Assembly: GCA_033002965.1 (NCBI GenBank)
Contig: JAURVB010006418.1
Coordinates: 124,001-188,000, forward strand
Direction: 5' to 3'
DNA length: 64,000 nucleotides
DNA from: Piper betle
Taxonomy: Eukaryota > Streptophyta > Magnoliopsida > Piperales > Piperaceae
Shown in pieces: positions 1 to 11,486 of the stretch. A model generated the notes under the pieces. The model was not told the DNA's origin. It ran no database searches and saw nothing but the letters and a program-made list of their open reading frames with translations. The position numbers and the translations under genes were made by a program. Positions within the stretch are counted from its first letter, which is position 1, and each line of letters opens with the position of its first letter.

Positions 1-1206
1 ATCTAGCCATACCTAAATATAGTAATGAATGTTACAGTCTAAGTGTACAACCACTTGCCCATCACAAAGCAAGACCCAAGTGTTTCACAATCTACTTATC
101 CTTCACTGCACTCAACCCCCAAACTGGAGTCATGAAGAACATTTATCCTTCACTCCTTGACCTTTAGCTCGACTTCACAAGTTGAAACTTGATACTTACA
201 ATTACAATACCACTCAACCCCACTTCACACCCAAAATGTATAACAACTCCTAGTGCAAGCTTTCACTACAAGATCATGCCTAATCTTGTTTACAACCAAA
301 TCATACAAGGTCAACAAGATCTTTACAACACAAGATATATACAAAATACAAAATATTGTCCGAACTCTTGAGAAAGTCCTAAGGTTGACACAATGAAGTT
401 TATTCAAAACTTATGCCTAAATGTAGGACTTCACCCTTACTCCAAACTATCCTCCTACTTTAGAACACTTTAAATGCTTTACATATTCGGATATGGGGCA
501 ACTCTTCTATGTTGTACAAAGCTCCTGATATAGCCACACAAGACCATAGCTTTGTGCACCATCCAACCACTTGAGTATGAATGTGGAATGAGCTATTCTA
601 AATTCTAACACTAATTTTCCTCTTAAGTTTGAATCCAAATTCAAACAATTTTAATATATTCAAAGCTTTAGTCTCTACTTGAATATCTAGTCTTTAAGAA
701 GTTTTCCAATGCTTCCATTCCTTGTATTTATAAACCCTTCTTATCAAACACTCCTCAAGTGCTAAAGAAGCTTACACTCCTAACCCCTTAGGAGCATGCA
801 ACAAACCATCTTTTTCCAATGTCGAATACCAAGGAACTTAACAAGCTACAAGCCTTCTTTTAAAGCATCTCTTAAGTGCCAAGAAGTTTTGCAATTAGCT
901 CAAAACACCCTTAGAGCAACCATCACTTGAAGCTATACCTCCCTTTACAAGCTCACACTTTGAGCTAAGGGAGTCTCCTCTCCAACCACCCTCTTCCTCT
1001 AGGCAAGATGCTTGAACACACTCCCCAAACCTAAGGAGTTTACAAACAACTCAAGCACCTTTGAGCAAGCCTCACATACACTGACTTCTCATTGGATACC
1101 AAATTTACACCTTGAAATACTAACTAATAGGTAAAGCTAATCTTAACACAAGCTTGAGCTTCCTAAGTTGATCCAAGAGAGTCTAGAGGACCATAAAAAA
1201 GGTTAA
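1..1206 (-). repeat. 3' LTR of the minus-strand U element (partial)
   Basis: Read on the minus strand, this matches the plus-strand U LTRs at 24.3-24.5, 28.2-28.9, 37.4-37.7 and 61.3-61.8 kb. Shared phrases include a run beginning ggcttcaagtgatggttg and repeated forms of ttccttggcacttgg. The inner edge is set by the polypurine tract just beyond position 1206. The other end lies outside the window. Confidence 0.65.
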
Positions 1207-1207
1207 G

Positions 1208-1224
1208 TATTCTCCCACTTTTTG
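1208..1224 (-). other. Polypurine tract of the minus-strand U element
   Basis: The minus strand reads caaaaagtgggagaata directly before the LTR. This purine run is the usual primer site for plus-strand DNA synthesis. The plus-strand copy at 36438-36449 (aaaaggggaca) has the same place relative to its LTR. Confidence 0.6.
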
Positions 1225-3031
1225 ATGATGACAACTTCCATTTGTTGTGAACTCTCTAAGTTAGTGGTGTCAATCCTTATGACGCATTCCTTTGAGTTTG
1301 CCTTGATGATCTCCATTCTTTAGATCTTCAAGTTTACCCCCGGTGTCCATGTATCTTCATGTTCCTATAAGAGGTTTGTCTAAAAATAATGCACAATGCG
1401 ATATTGGAATGCTATACTTATAATGCTCAATCCATGCAACTTATGACAAATAAGAGATTGAGAATCTAAATGAGTTAGTCAAAAACTATATTAAGCTCAA
1501 GAGATGACAACTCGCATAAGCTCCCCCATATAGATGCTCACTCCCCCTGCATAGATGTTTATACACCCTAGACATAACCCATACAACACATCACTCTCCC
1601 CCTTTGTGATCTCAAAAAGACAAAATAAATATAAAAATAAAAGATTATATAAGAGTAGTTTAGGTCTCACCATCATTTCCCTCGGAGGGGTCATGTGGGG
1701 TCAAGCAGGATGGTGGTGGGTAGTGGAAGATATAATTATCAAGGGGAAACCTAAAGTGAGCTCCCATGTCTTGGATAAGGGCTTCGTAGTTGTTCCTCAT
1801 TGCCTCTTGGTCTCTCCTCATGCCCTCTATCCCAAGTGCCTTGTGATCCACTTGCGTCATGAGAGAGTCCAAGGTAGTCCAAATGTTCCTTAACGATGGT
1901 GGCGGTGGGGGTTTAGTCTCCTGCTATAGTGGTGCCAGTGTCTTTTCCTCGTCCTCCAAGCTCTCAAGCCAATCAAAATCATCTTCAACTTGAGGAGGCT
2001 CCTCCTCGAAATGGATGCACCACTGGCCTTCCTCTTCTTGGTTCCCCTCAAGTTCAACTTCTTGTAAATGATATTATAATTCATGGTCTTGAAAGAAAGG
2101 ATGGAGGTGGTCAATTGCTCCAAATTTGGTCTAGCTAGGAAGAACAGAGCTATGAGGAGTCTCCCATAAAGTTGGCATGCCATCCTTTGGTTCCTACACC
2201 TCCACATGTTGAAGATGAGAGATGACAATTTTATCCTTTTTCTAGATAGGATACTCTAAATTGTGTAAAGGGTATAGGAGGAGAGCATACTATAATGGCC
2301 AAGTTGTGATAGAATGTTTGTTGCCAGTACTTGAAAGAGTACAATTATTTTTATGAGGTCTCGAACTTTCATGGGGTTTGTGAGAGTATTTCTTGCGGTG
2401 AACACAATGCGATTTACTTCTTCCCGACTCACAAACTCGGTCACGAGATTCCTCAATTGCATGTTATCGAAGTAGGTGTTGTCACCATCATCCGGCACTC
2501 CCAAGAGTTATGCAATGTGCTTTGAACTAAGGTGGAATTCTTGCCTATCCACATTGGCCTTATAGTACCATTAATTTACCTTCATCAAGGTGTTGTAGAA
2601 CTCTAAAATTTGTGGAAGGGAAACCTTTGTCTCCGAGGTGGACATGAGTGCAATCTCCGATGGCTGACCTCATACAAGCCTAAGAAAGCCATCAATGTGG
2701 TTGTTGAAGTCCTTCACATTAATGAGGTTCTCATATACTTCCTCTCTCTTCTCAAAATCTTCCTTCTTCAAGCCTTTCCGGTCAAAAGAGTGCTGGACAC
2801 TTGGTGTAAAACCCACGATTCGAGTCAGGGTTTTATATTCAGAACCGGTCGGGTCGACCGTTATTTTTCGAGTTGAGTCAGTTTCAGGACACGTGTACTG
2901 AGCCGATGTCAGTCGCGTGTATGAGCTATGAGGGTCATGCGTACCCAAGTATATGATGATAACGTCATGAATACAGCAGAACAGAATGAGTTATCAGAAT
3001 ATATGAGAGTATGCCAGTGATTTTTTTATTT

Positions 3032-3039
3032 TATATATA
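3032..3039 (+). promoter_or_regulatory. TATA box in solo LTR A
   Basis: The sequence ttatatatag lies about 230 bases inside the LTR. The B copy keeps atatatataatgg at the matching place on its minus strand (about 31,720). Together with the GC-rich leader downstream, this suggests a start of transcription near 3065. Confidence 0.4.
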
Positions 3040-3981
3040 GTGGATCGTAGAATTAGTTTTAGGCCGTTTACCGCGTTAGGACGCGTCGCGGGCATTTTGG
3101 GTGGGTTGATAGTTCTAGAGCATATCATTATAATTTTTTTGGTGTTGTTTGATTTTACGGGATTTTTCCCGATTTTTATGAATTTTTTTAGGATTTAATA
3201 CGAGTTAGTTATGATACTTGACTCGAGCCGGAGACGAGTCAAGTATTATTTACGAGTTTGCCACCCATTTTCACCCCGACTTTTTCTTCCCCGCGCCCAA
3301 ACCCTCGCCCGCGCCGCCCCTGTTCGCGCGCCACCGCCGCCGCTGTCGGCGCCGCCCGGCCGTCGACCGACGCCGCCCAGCTCGGCGACAACGTCGGCCT
3401 GCCGCCCCGACCAGGTCCGGCCACCATGTGGCCGCCGCGACGCCGGAACGCCTCGCCAATCGCCGCGCCCGCGTTGTGCTTCGCGTTGCCGATTTCGCCG
3501 CCGGCGACCGTCGCCGCCGTGATCGAGTGGTCACCTCGACGTCTTCGACCAACCCACGACCGTCCCCGACCGGAACGGAGGCCAGCGCCGCCCATCCCGG
3601 CCGGATCGAGTCACCCACCGCCGCCACCACTGTTTTGACCATTTTCCGGCGAGCCGCCAACTCCGTCGACCATGTTGAGGCCATAGATGAGTCGGGCTCG
3701 CCGAGCCGGTTCCGAGGGTACCCAACACGACCCCTTTCCGACTAGTAGGCGCCGTAGGCGATGGTTGTCGGAAAACCACCGGAAGTCGCCGGAAAACCGC
3801 CAGTAGCTGCCGGAAAACCGCCGAAAAATCGGAATTTCTGGAATTCGCCGGAATTCACCGGATCTTCCGCGGGGCTCACCCAGTGGAGCCCGATCGAGCT
3901 TCGGACGCCGATGAGCGCCAAATTTGAGCTCCGAGACGCGCGACGGAACCCTAGCCGTCGCCGATTGCCGACGACGTGAGG

Positions 3982-4449
3982 TATAATTACCTCCGATTGA
4001 TTTATTTAAAATTGATGATAATTGTTAGCATAGCATGCTAGGGTTGATTAATTATCATGATGAATGTCAGAGTATGAATGAAGTTACATGATGTGATTGA
4101 TAGTGAATGGAGGATAAGTAGTCTAGTGAGATAAGTAAATATGAGCATGTTAATCGAGTATGACGTAACTTAGAAAAACAGTATAAAATTGGTATGAATA
4201 GGATGACGTAGAATTATTTTTACATTATGATTACTTGATTGTTGATGGATGTTATTCGTATTGGGTGATGTTTGTTGAGTTTGATGCATCATTTAGTTAG
4301 CGGGCGTTAGTATCTAGTTTTGATGTGTAGGTACGAAGTAGGAGCTCGCCGCCTAGGCGCGATGACACGCTTGGAGCTTCCACCAGGTCCGTTTAGGACT
4401 CGTCTTGTTTTACGCTTTTCTATTGTATGTTTGTGTTATTATTTGCAGG
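3982..4449 (+). other. Intron-like segment in solo LTR A, conserved in B
   Basis: A donor-like GTGAG|GTATAATT follows the GC-rich leader, and an acceptor-like TTATTTGCAG|GACGAG ends the AT-rich stretch. In B the same donor (about 30,782, minus) and acceptor (ATTATTGCAG|GGCGGG, about 30,254, minus) are kept. In C the acceptor remains (GTGCAG, about 53,925) but the donor GT has become GA. This suggests a spliced leader; no transcript evidence is available. Confidence 0.35.
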
Positions 4450-5825
4450 ACGAGTTAAGTGGTGTTTTATTGGATCCCACTTAACTCGGGTCATTTAACC
4501 GAATATTTTCCGGATTAATAACCCCTCGAGGATGAGATCCCTCGAGGATGATTTCGAAAACAAGATCTACCACAAGTTGCCTTCGGGCCTATTATATGAA
4601 TCCCTTCCCAGGCCTATATATATAGTTTTATCGAGTTTTCAGTGAGACGAGAGATGGAGAAACCGACTGCACGTACCATGCAGAGGATGCCGTGACAGTC
4701 AAAGCGGGCTCTGGATTAGTGCCAGCGGACTGTTCCATTCCCGAGGGATCCTGACAACTCCGCGTTTGAGTTCCTCACACCCGGAGAACGTGGAGGTTTA
4801 CGGGTACTGTTTAGTACAGCGCATGTCCGGACTTGTGGTTCAAAGGGTACTAAAGGCGACTGCCTGAGAGTACTCGGCCTTCGTGCTCAAGGCCAGGAGA
4901 AATATGGAGGTAAGGAGAGGGCTTAGGATAAAGTTTCACGAGAAGTACTGAAAAAGAAGTGCTGAGAGTAGCACAGTACCAGCAGCAGTAAGTTCGGGAT
5001 GCTACCGGGTCTGCAGCCCAGTGGCTCCTCAGTAGTGCCCTTCAGAGTGTTCACGTGGAGTATGATGATTTCTTTCAGATGAGAGTTTGCTCTCATAGTC
5101 AGTTTGTTATAGTTATTTTATTTTCCGGACCAGTAACGCTTGTTACTGACGTTTTTCTTATATATATGTAGGTGATAAGCACGAGATGGATGAGCCGGCC
5201 AGGACGGAGGGGCAATAAGGTCTTCTGCACACACACATTGGGTGATTGAATGTTTAATATTTTGTTATGATGTTATTTTATACAGATGCTATGATTAAAT
5301 GATTGAGCATGATATGATGTGAATGAAAAGCTAAGACACGATAACAAGAGGTGTGATGTGATCAGAGTGCACAGCAGAAGTGTTGACCAAGTTCTATAAT
5401 GAACATACAGTATATTAGATTATGTGTGATTAAAATTATTGATATATGCATATATATTGGTATGTATTGTTTTGACAGGGTGGACCCTAATTGCACTTTT
5501 AGGGGAAATTTTGTCCGTTTTATTTTAGAATATTTATTGAGTTTGATCGTAATGGTATTGGTGTGTGCTTGAATTGCATGTCATTCATATAGTAATATGT
5601 TAGGGTTGTATATTCATCAATGCATTGCGAGTCGTATCTTCATCTTAAGACGCCGAGATTGGATCCGCATGAGTTAGGTTCAGGTTAGCCGACCTAACCG
5701 GGGCCTGTAACATGCCGGTTCGGTTCACGAGCGTGGACCGGATTTGGGGTGTTACACTTGGTTCTCTAGGAGTGACCACATGCCTCTTGGACCTTGTGGA
5801 AGGCCCCTCCAAAACTACCAGCCAT

Positions 5826-6559
5826 GAGGACTAGAAGTGGCACAATTATCCACAAGAAAGCCATTTAGAATTCAGTACAAAATAGCTCATAGGAAAGGCT
5901 CGGTTATCGATCGTCAACTGAACATCAATCGAACAAGGTTGGTGATCGAAATAGGAATGGTGACCGTAAATGGATCAATGAAAACTTACCAGTGGTCAGT
6001 GATGGTCGAGGAAGGTTTGGGAGCTTTGGCAATGGTGACTTGAGTGGTAGTAGCGATGGTGAAGGTGCGATCTAAAATGAATCAAGCGCAATCAAATAGT
6101 TGGTGGGAGGGCTTCGGTTTGTTGGAGGAAAGGCTCGGTGGTGGCAATGACAAAGTATGTGGTGGAAACTCGTCAGCAGGGCTTTGTTCAGTTAGGATCA
6201 GGGATTTAACCATTTCAAATTTCCCAAATTATTTTTTTACTGAATTACTAACCAATCCTCAACCGAATGCAGTCCTCCACAAGGAAGGTTATGTTCGAAG
6301 ATTCGACTAATCTTCGGCTAACCAAATATCTAGCCAAGCACCAACTGATCGAGCAAACTGAAGTATAAGCTCAAATTTTAGTTTTTATAAACCTAAATTT
6401 ATTTTGTAGATATTTAGAGTGGTTGAGATAACTATTCTCAATTTTGAAATATCTCTTTTGAAAGCATCTTCCCTCCATTTACATATATGCTAACAAGTAA
6501 AGACACACATTTGGTTGAGTTTTAAAAGGAACAAGCTCAAGCAAGTGGCTTGGTAAACC
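5826..6559 (-). other. Leader of the minus-strand U element
   Basis: On the minus strand this lies between the copia-gag relic and the ATG at 5825 of the second gag-like ORF. It is repeat-like, with many phrases on the theme of gatcgat and cggttg that also occur at 12.5-12.8 and 32.2-32.35 kb. I see no convincing reading frame. Confidence 0.35.
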
Positions 6560-7550
6560 ATTTATAAAACTTGATCATTGATTTTACCTTTAATCTCCCT
6601 TTTTGAAAAACTTTTTAAAATCATTTTTGAAATAACACTATCAACACTAAGGGTGAAAAGATCATAACCATATTGTTTATGATAAATATCAAACGTTTGT
6701 GAGATTTTTTTACCTATAAACAAGAAGCATGAGGCCATTGATAGTTCTCCCTTATTGTTTTTTATCTTGTTTACCTTTGTCACATTGTAACTTTTCACCA
6801 TATCCTTGTATTGGTAGTTGCTTGTAGTGTTGAGGGATGATGTCTAATCTTGTTTGAATTTCTCTCACGCTTGTTGATCCCCTTTATTCCTTCCTTTTTT
6901 ATCCTAGTAGCATGTGAAATCTTCAAACCTTTGTCTTGTTCTTTGGTAATGATCCTTCCCTTTAGCCTCTCGAAAACATTATCTTGGTCACGCTAGCTTC
7001 TCCACTTTAGCTTTGTTTTTCTTCTCCTTAGGCACCCATTTACATATTCTATCAGCAATGACTTCTTTTATCTTACACATTATAGAGATATATCATATTT
7101 TCCCACAAGAATAACAAGATAAAGATTTAGAGGTAGATGGTTGAACACAAGGCCTTCTCTTGAGTAAGGAATCCCTCTTTGTTGATCTATCCAAATGAGG
7201 AGCTTTGAGGGATTGGTCCACACTTATGAGTAAGCCCTTCTTTTCCTTGAGAAGCTTAGTGTTCTTTTCCTTTCGCTTTCCAAGTTCATCCTTCAAACTT
7301 GAGTTGATTTTCCCTTTCATCTTAGAGTGAGGCAACTTCATTTTCCACATATGTCACTGTTTTTTCTAATGCATTCTTCTCCAAGTCACCTTCTTAATTG
7401 AACTCTTGAGCTCCGTGTTTCCTTTGACTATCTTGATTAATTCTTTATATGGAGCATCAAAGGCCTCTTTGAGTTCTTCAAATTCTTCCCTTGAGTAGCT
7501 TGAAGCCGAGTTGTCTATCTTATTTTAACCAAGGTTTAAATACCACTTAA
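6560..7550 (-). pseudogene. Copia (SIRE-like) gag C-terminal relic with zinc knuckle
   Basis: The clearest minus-strand open stretch is 7350-7093. It is a lysine- and glutamate-rich helical region (INSSLKDELGKRKEKNTKLL), then a basic stretch, then CYSCGKI followed across a stop by a segment ending IMCKIKE. That is a CCHC knuckle with its histidine region damaged. Upstream on the minus strand, to about 7550, an acidic helical piece containing EEFEELKEAFDAPYKEL fits the same gag. Downstream, KWVPKEKK is typical of what follows this knuckle. The plus-strand relic at 22.2-22.5 kb has the sister knuckle HINSKCKIK. Gag would package retroelement RNA; this copy is too broken to function. Confidence 0.55.
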
Positions 7551-7559
7551 ATGTATCTA

Positions 7560-8140
7560 TGTGGGAATGAACTAATTAAACACTTATTAAAAGAGTTAGA
7601 TCCCTACAGACATATAGTCCCTTATAGAAATCGCAAGTGAACAAAGGATAATGAAAATAATTTAAGCATAATGAAAAGATATTCATAAATATTTAATCAA
7701 AAAACACACTAGTGAATGAGCAAAACAATTAGTAACATGATGAGCACAAGTAGATAAGTGGTGTGTGAGGCAAAATAAGGTCAATTCTACTAAGCTATTT
7801 GCGTTGATGAACTTGTTAAACTATACAAGTTACAAAGTAGCTTTGAACTTGATACCCTTAACTTCCTATCACAAATAAGTCAAACTCAAAGTAGTCAAGT
7901 GAAGTATATTAAATCGAGTGAATTTAAATGGGAATAAGTACATAAAAGAGAGAAGAAGATAGAAAATACAAATAAATTTTAAAGAGGTTCTCAATTAGCG
8001 CTCCTATCTTGTAGCCTACCAAGTCCTTTGGATAGATATGAGTTCCTATCTTCACTGTACCAATTGAACTTGTACAAGTAAAAACATTACTACCATCAAA
8101 ATAAATTTGAAGGAAGGTCAATTTATCACTAACCTTAAAA
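7560..8140 (-). repeat. Truncated 5' LTR of the minus-strand U element
   Basis: On the minus strand this aligns with the plus-strand U LTR at 61.6-62.1 kb: an ...aaaggacttggtaggctacaagatagg... segment, the tcttcttctctctt stretch, the ...gcctcacacaccactt... segment, and the terminal gggatctaactctttt. The LTR ends at 7560 (TGTGGG on the plus strand). The outer half is missing, cut near 8145 where unrelated sequence begins. Confidence 0.55.
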
Positions 8141-8199
8141 ATTTTCGATGATAGATAAAATGATTAACAAAAACTAAGTAACTGTAACCATTATTTTTC

Positions 8200-10069
8200 T
8201 ACCATCAAAACCGTGACGGCCTTAAAATTTCCTAAAACCCTCTTCGGCTCCCATCCTCATTAGCGACGACATTGGTGTCAAAAAATGACCATGGCGTTGG
8301 CATCATCTACTCCAGCGCCCCAAACAGGGAAGACGCTGCTACCCTCTGATGTCGGCGACGACATCATTTCTCTTCCTGCTACACCATCTATCATCATTCA
8401 TTTATTCTTCTTATTTGATGGATTGGTTCGTGTTGATGGGGTTTTGTGATGTTGGGGATCTAATGTGTTGATGCCGAGGACATGTATTTGCTTTTGTATC
8501 AAGGTGTATGGATGCTGAGGTTTTGTTCTATTCAATATCATGGGTTTTGGTGGAAATGTAAGATATAAATGTGTGTGTCAAGGTTTTGATGGATTTTTTT
8601 ATATTTTTAAATATGTCGTGCGAAGTTGACCTCGGTAATGTTATATTATCACTGTGGTTTTGTTGGGGGTTGTCTGTCAGGCTTTTATTATTATTTTTTA
8701 TATTTTCTTGGGAAAATTTATGATATAAGTTTGCAATGGCATATCGTTTTGGGAGTTTTGATGGTTTTTTTGAAAAAATATTAACGGTCATCGTGATGTT
8801 GATGTTGAGAATGGGATAATGAGGGAAATGTGTTTGCTTTATATCGATTTGTTGCATGGGTGTTGGGATTTTGTTTGATTCAAAGACGGTAAGTTGACTG
8901 GGTTTTGATGATTTTTCTCTTTGTGGTTTGAGGTGTAAATTGTTTTCTTCTCCGTATTGTATGACTTTGTCGGACTGTCTGGTGTGAGACAGCAGCTGCG
9001 AAGATTTGCAACGTGGGATGATTAGTTCATGATTTCTTTGTCCGAATGAAAGTGGCTTTAAGTGTAGAACTATCATATTTTTCATCTGGTTAATATTAGG
9101 AATATGAGAGCTGGCGTATCATATTTGCATCTTTTTTATGTAGTATACAAAATTTGGTAGGATTGTGTACAATATAAGGTGGACCTTGATAGTAATTAGT
9201 AGGAATAAGGAGAATAGGATTTTATATTTAATTTTATGTATATATGTCTTAGTAATTTTATGGCTGTTTGTCCGAGATGAGGTAGTGATGGGGTAGTTTG
9301 CTTACTCTTCTTGTTATTTACGCCTCAACTATATGGTACTATGCTGTTTTTCTGCAGCTTTTGTTTTTAATTTTTGGGTGCAATATCTTAGTTCTTGTTG
9401 GTTAGAAGTTAGCATGATTATTATCTTTGGTGGTTCAGAAAGGTAAACTGCGACCAGTTAGGGAGGGTCCGTCATTTCGGGTTTAGTTACACAAACTTAG
9501 TAATAATCACCGACTATTTTAAGTGTCGCGACCGAATGCATAATAGTTGTTTCTTGTAAGGTGTTTTGTCCTTTGATTTGTATGATGAAATAAAATAGAG
9601 TTTTTTTCTAACATCAATTCCTTGAAGAATCTTCAGGCTACGTGTGTGTCCATAAAGGCTTTGGCTCTATTTTTTTTTATAGAAAAGAAAACTCATCTTA
9701 TTTTTATCCCGAAGCAACATATTAATTGTTAGTTTCTGTTGCTTTTTTTGGCAGGTGTTGTGTCTGTTCTTGTGCCTATGAATTGTTTTTTCTTGTTTAC
9801 TTCCTGCCTTGTTCAACTTTTCAATCCATATTTGGAATACCTTATCAATTACCTCTTTGTTATGATAACTACCACAATCCTGGTTGGTTGCTTTTATATT
9901 TCTCACTTTGGTTAAGCCCTTTCTGATTAACAATTGCTTGTTTTTAGGGTCTCTACCTTAACTTAAAAAATGGGAAATTCATAGCTTTATTATTTTTGTT
10001 GTCCGATTGTGAGTAACCCATCTTTCATTATCTTCTGGAGATTTATATGCCTCCTCCTAGCTCGTTGAG
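8200..10069 (+). other. Possible 5' fragment of a plant gene (exons with U-rich intron)
   Basis: This stretch matches no repeat that I can see in the window. It opens with a UTR-like aaaaccctcttcggctccc, then an ATG at 8285 opening a 54-codon frame (MTMALASSTPAP...) that ends at 8449. Then comes a long, strongly T-rich stretch on the plus strand, as plant introns are. At 10047 an ATG opens a short exon-like piece (MPPPSSL) ending in a good donor, TTGAG|GTAAAT at 10069/10070. No further exon was recognised and no function can be named. It could also be non-coding DNA that happens to look like this. Confidence 0.25.
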
Positions 10070-11076
10070 GTAAATCCTCCTTCATTTCCTCTTCTTTCTC
10101 TATTTTTTGGGTCTGTTTGCTTATGATCTTGTTGTGATGTTGTGTGATCTGCTAGTATAGGTGTAGATCAGTGTTCGTAAAGCATTTTGGCTTTTGTTTG
10201 AACTGAATTGGTTGTGTATTGTGTTAGATATACCATTTTTACTCTTGGGTTTTAGATCCATGCACATCTTTAATGTTTCTTGAATATCTCTTGTTGTGTA
10301 TCATGATTTTGTATGATTCGAGCGGCATTTGTCCATTGACAAATTGATGTACAAGTTGTGTTTAGATTTTTGCATGGTTTAGTTATTTGAGGGCAAATCT
10401 TGACTAAAGGTGGTAGCTTTATTAGTTCGGGTGACATAGCCGCCTTCTTTGCCAATTTTTCCCACCATCTTTAGGTTTGGATCTTGATTTCATATTTTTC
10501 ACGTGTTTAGGGCTGGATTCTAGCTAACTCTCCCTAGAATTTCAGCCTAAATGAGACATCTCTAAAGGCATGAACATCATTTTTAATTTTAGATTATGTT
10601 TTCTGTGATTTACACCTCAGTGTTGTCATTGTGACGGAGTCCAATTTTAGGTCATTAGTTGGATAGGTTAAAATGCTCAAAAAAATTCTAATAAAATCAT
10701 GCGTTTTTCTACAAAATTTCTACTAGCAGCTCAAATATTTTACCTAGCTTAAAAATCACTTAGGTTTACGTTGTATGGATATGACTAAAGCACATGATCT
10801 TAAATACTGTGCTCATTTATAAAATGTTGAAACCTAGTCAAGTGGTCGTAAAATTCCATAAAAGTTTATCCAGGCCTTAGATTAAGTGTCTATTTTATCC
10901 CTCTAAAATTTCATGTGACCTCATTTTTAAACGTTGGATCAAACACAAAAGCAATGGCCAATGTTGAAGAAACAAAGGCTTAAAAGTAGTTGCATGATGT
11001 TAAACCTGCATTGAAACAAACACATGATTTTGCAACTTGGGTGACACAATTAATATGTATATTTTCACATTTGTAT
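10070..11076. other. Unassigned AT-rich DNA
   Basis: T-rich intron-like sequence continues to about 10,620. From there the text looks like old repeat DNA (for example the ccctctaaaatttcatgtgacc region at 10.9 kb). No open frame, terminal repeat or target duplication was found. Confidence 0.3.
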
Positions 11077-11486
11077 TGTAATGACCCAGCCTAAGTTTAA
11101 ACTAATAGACTTTAGTTAGCCCTTCCTAAATGACCAATCAATGTTGAAGATTTGTAAACCATCCCCACTAATATATTAAGTCTTATCTTAATAAGTATTT
11201 GATAGAAAATTAAGTTTGAGTTGTCACAATTTACTAAGAAATTCTGTCCTTAGAAATTTTATATTTATTAGTTTGTGGGCCTAGTAACCTAGTCCACTAT
11301 TTCAACTCGTCATTTAATAACAACTACTATATGTAATGACCCCACCCAAATATAAATTGACGAGCCTAAATCACGTCCTTCGTTTAAAATAGTAGATCAA
11401 CAAACCATACCCGCTGTTGCTACAGTGAACCTTACTCTAGTAGGGAGTGGATGTGGACTTAGTTCTCCTGACTATTTAATATCACA
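11077..11486 (-). mobile_element. TRIM family 1, old copy (LTR-internal-LTR)
   Basis: Two related segments of about 152 and 155 bp (11077-11228 and 11332-11486) both begin TGTAATGACCC and end in ACA, with about 100 bases between. They match the better copies at 20024-20451 and 36735-37202. The second LTR is strongly diverged, so its edge is approximate. There is no coding capacity. Confidence 0.55.

Larger units (their letters stand above)
2805..5756 (+). mobile_element. Solo LTR A (2952 bp) with perfect 5-bp target duplication
   Basis: The element starts TGTAAAACCC and ends GGGTGTTACA. It is flanked by CTTGG at 2800-2804 and CTTGG at 5757-5761. The inverted relatives are B (28966-31960) and C (51375-55480). 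No gag, pol, primer site or polypurine tract is present, so it is a solo LTR left by recombination between two LTRs. About 750 bases at 3240-3980 are very GC-rich. The plus strand is proposed because a TATA box (3032) and an intron-like segment (3982-4449) read that way, and because the related small elements have ...GTTACA next to their primer site. Orientation is not proven. Confidence 0.88.
1660..5825 (-). pseudogene. Gag-like 'putative plant transposon protein' ORF, broken by solo LTR A
   Basis: Minus-strand pieces at 2948-2670, 2504-2256 and 2228-1890 share one frame and are separated by stops; 1872-1660 is in a second frame. The start (ATG at 5825, MAGSFGGAF) lies on the far side of solo LTR A, so A split the gene. 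The middle has the pattern of this plant family: an EFYNTLMKV segment, a LLGVPDDG segment and a hydrophobic stretch near LSQLGHYSMLSSYTLY. The C-terminal part is acidic and proline-rich, followed by a helical segment (MRRDQEAMRNNYEALIQDMG). The sister copy at 33.9 kb has MRRNYEQLIRNMAYRF at the same place. The biochemical role of this family is unknown to me; its position suggests a gag substitute. Family assignment rests on pattern only. Confidence 0.55.
1..8140 (-). mobile_element. Family-U LTR retrotransposon, minus strand, runs off window
   Basis: On the minus strand the order is: truncated 5' LTR (about 8140-7560), copia-type gag relic with a CCHC knuckle, a leader, a second gag-like ORF, a 3' untranslated region, a polypurine tract and a 3' LTR that leaves the window at position 1. 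The same LTR and 3' region recur on the plus strand at 12.4-38.3 kb, which is how the family was recognised. The element is interrupted by solo LTR A and has many stops, so it is dead. No reverse transcriptase was found, so it was probably moved by proteins from a relative. Family name and internal order are my inference. Confidence 0.6.

Noticed and set aside
1555..1893. Plus-strand frame of 112 residues
   Set aside because: It lies opposite the gag-like relic and has no family pattern; treated as its shadow.
3218..3745. Long arginine/proline-rich frames in the GC-rich block of LTR A (also 31074-31544 in B)
   Set aside because: Frames are open on several strands because of base composition. 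The B copy changes frame soon after the first 16 codons, so the protein is not conserved.
8528..9085. 185-residue minus-strand frame
   Set aside because: It is the complement of a T-rich intron-like stretch, rich in Asn, Lys and His, with no domain pattern.
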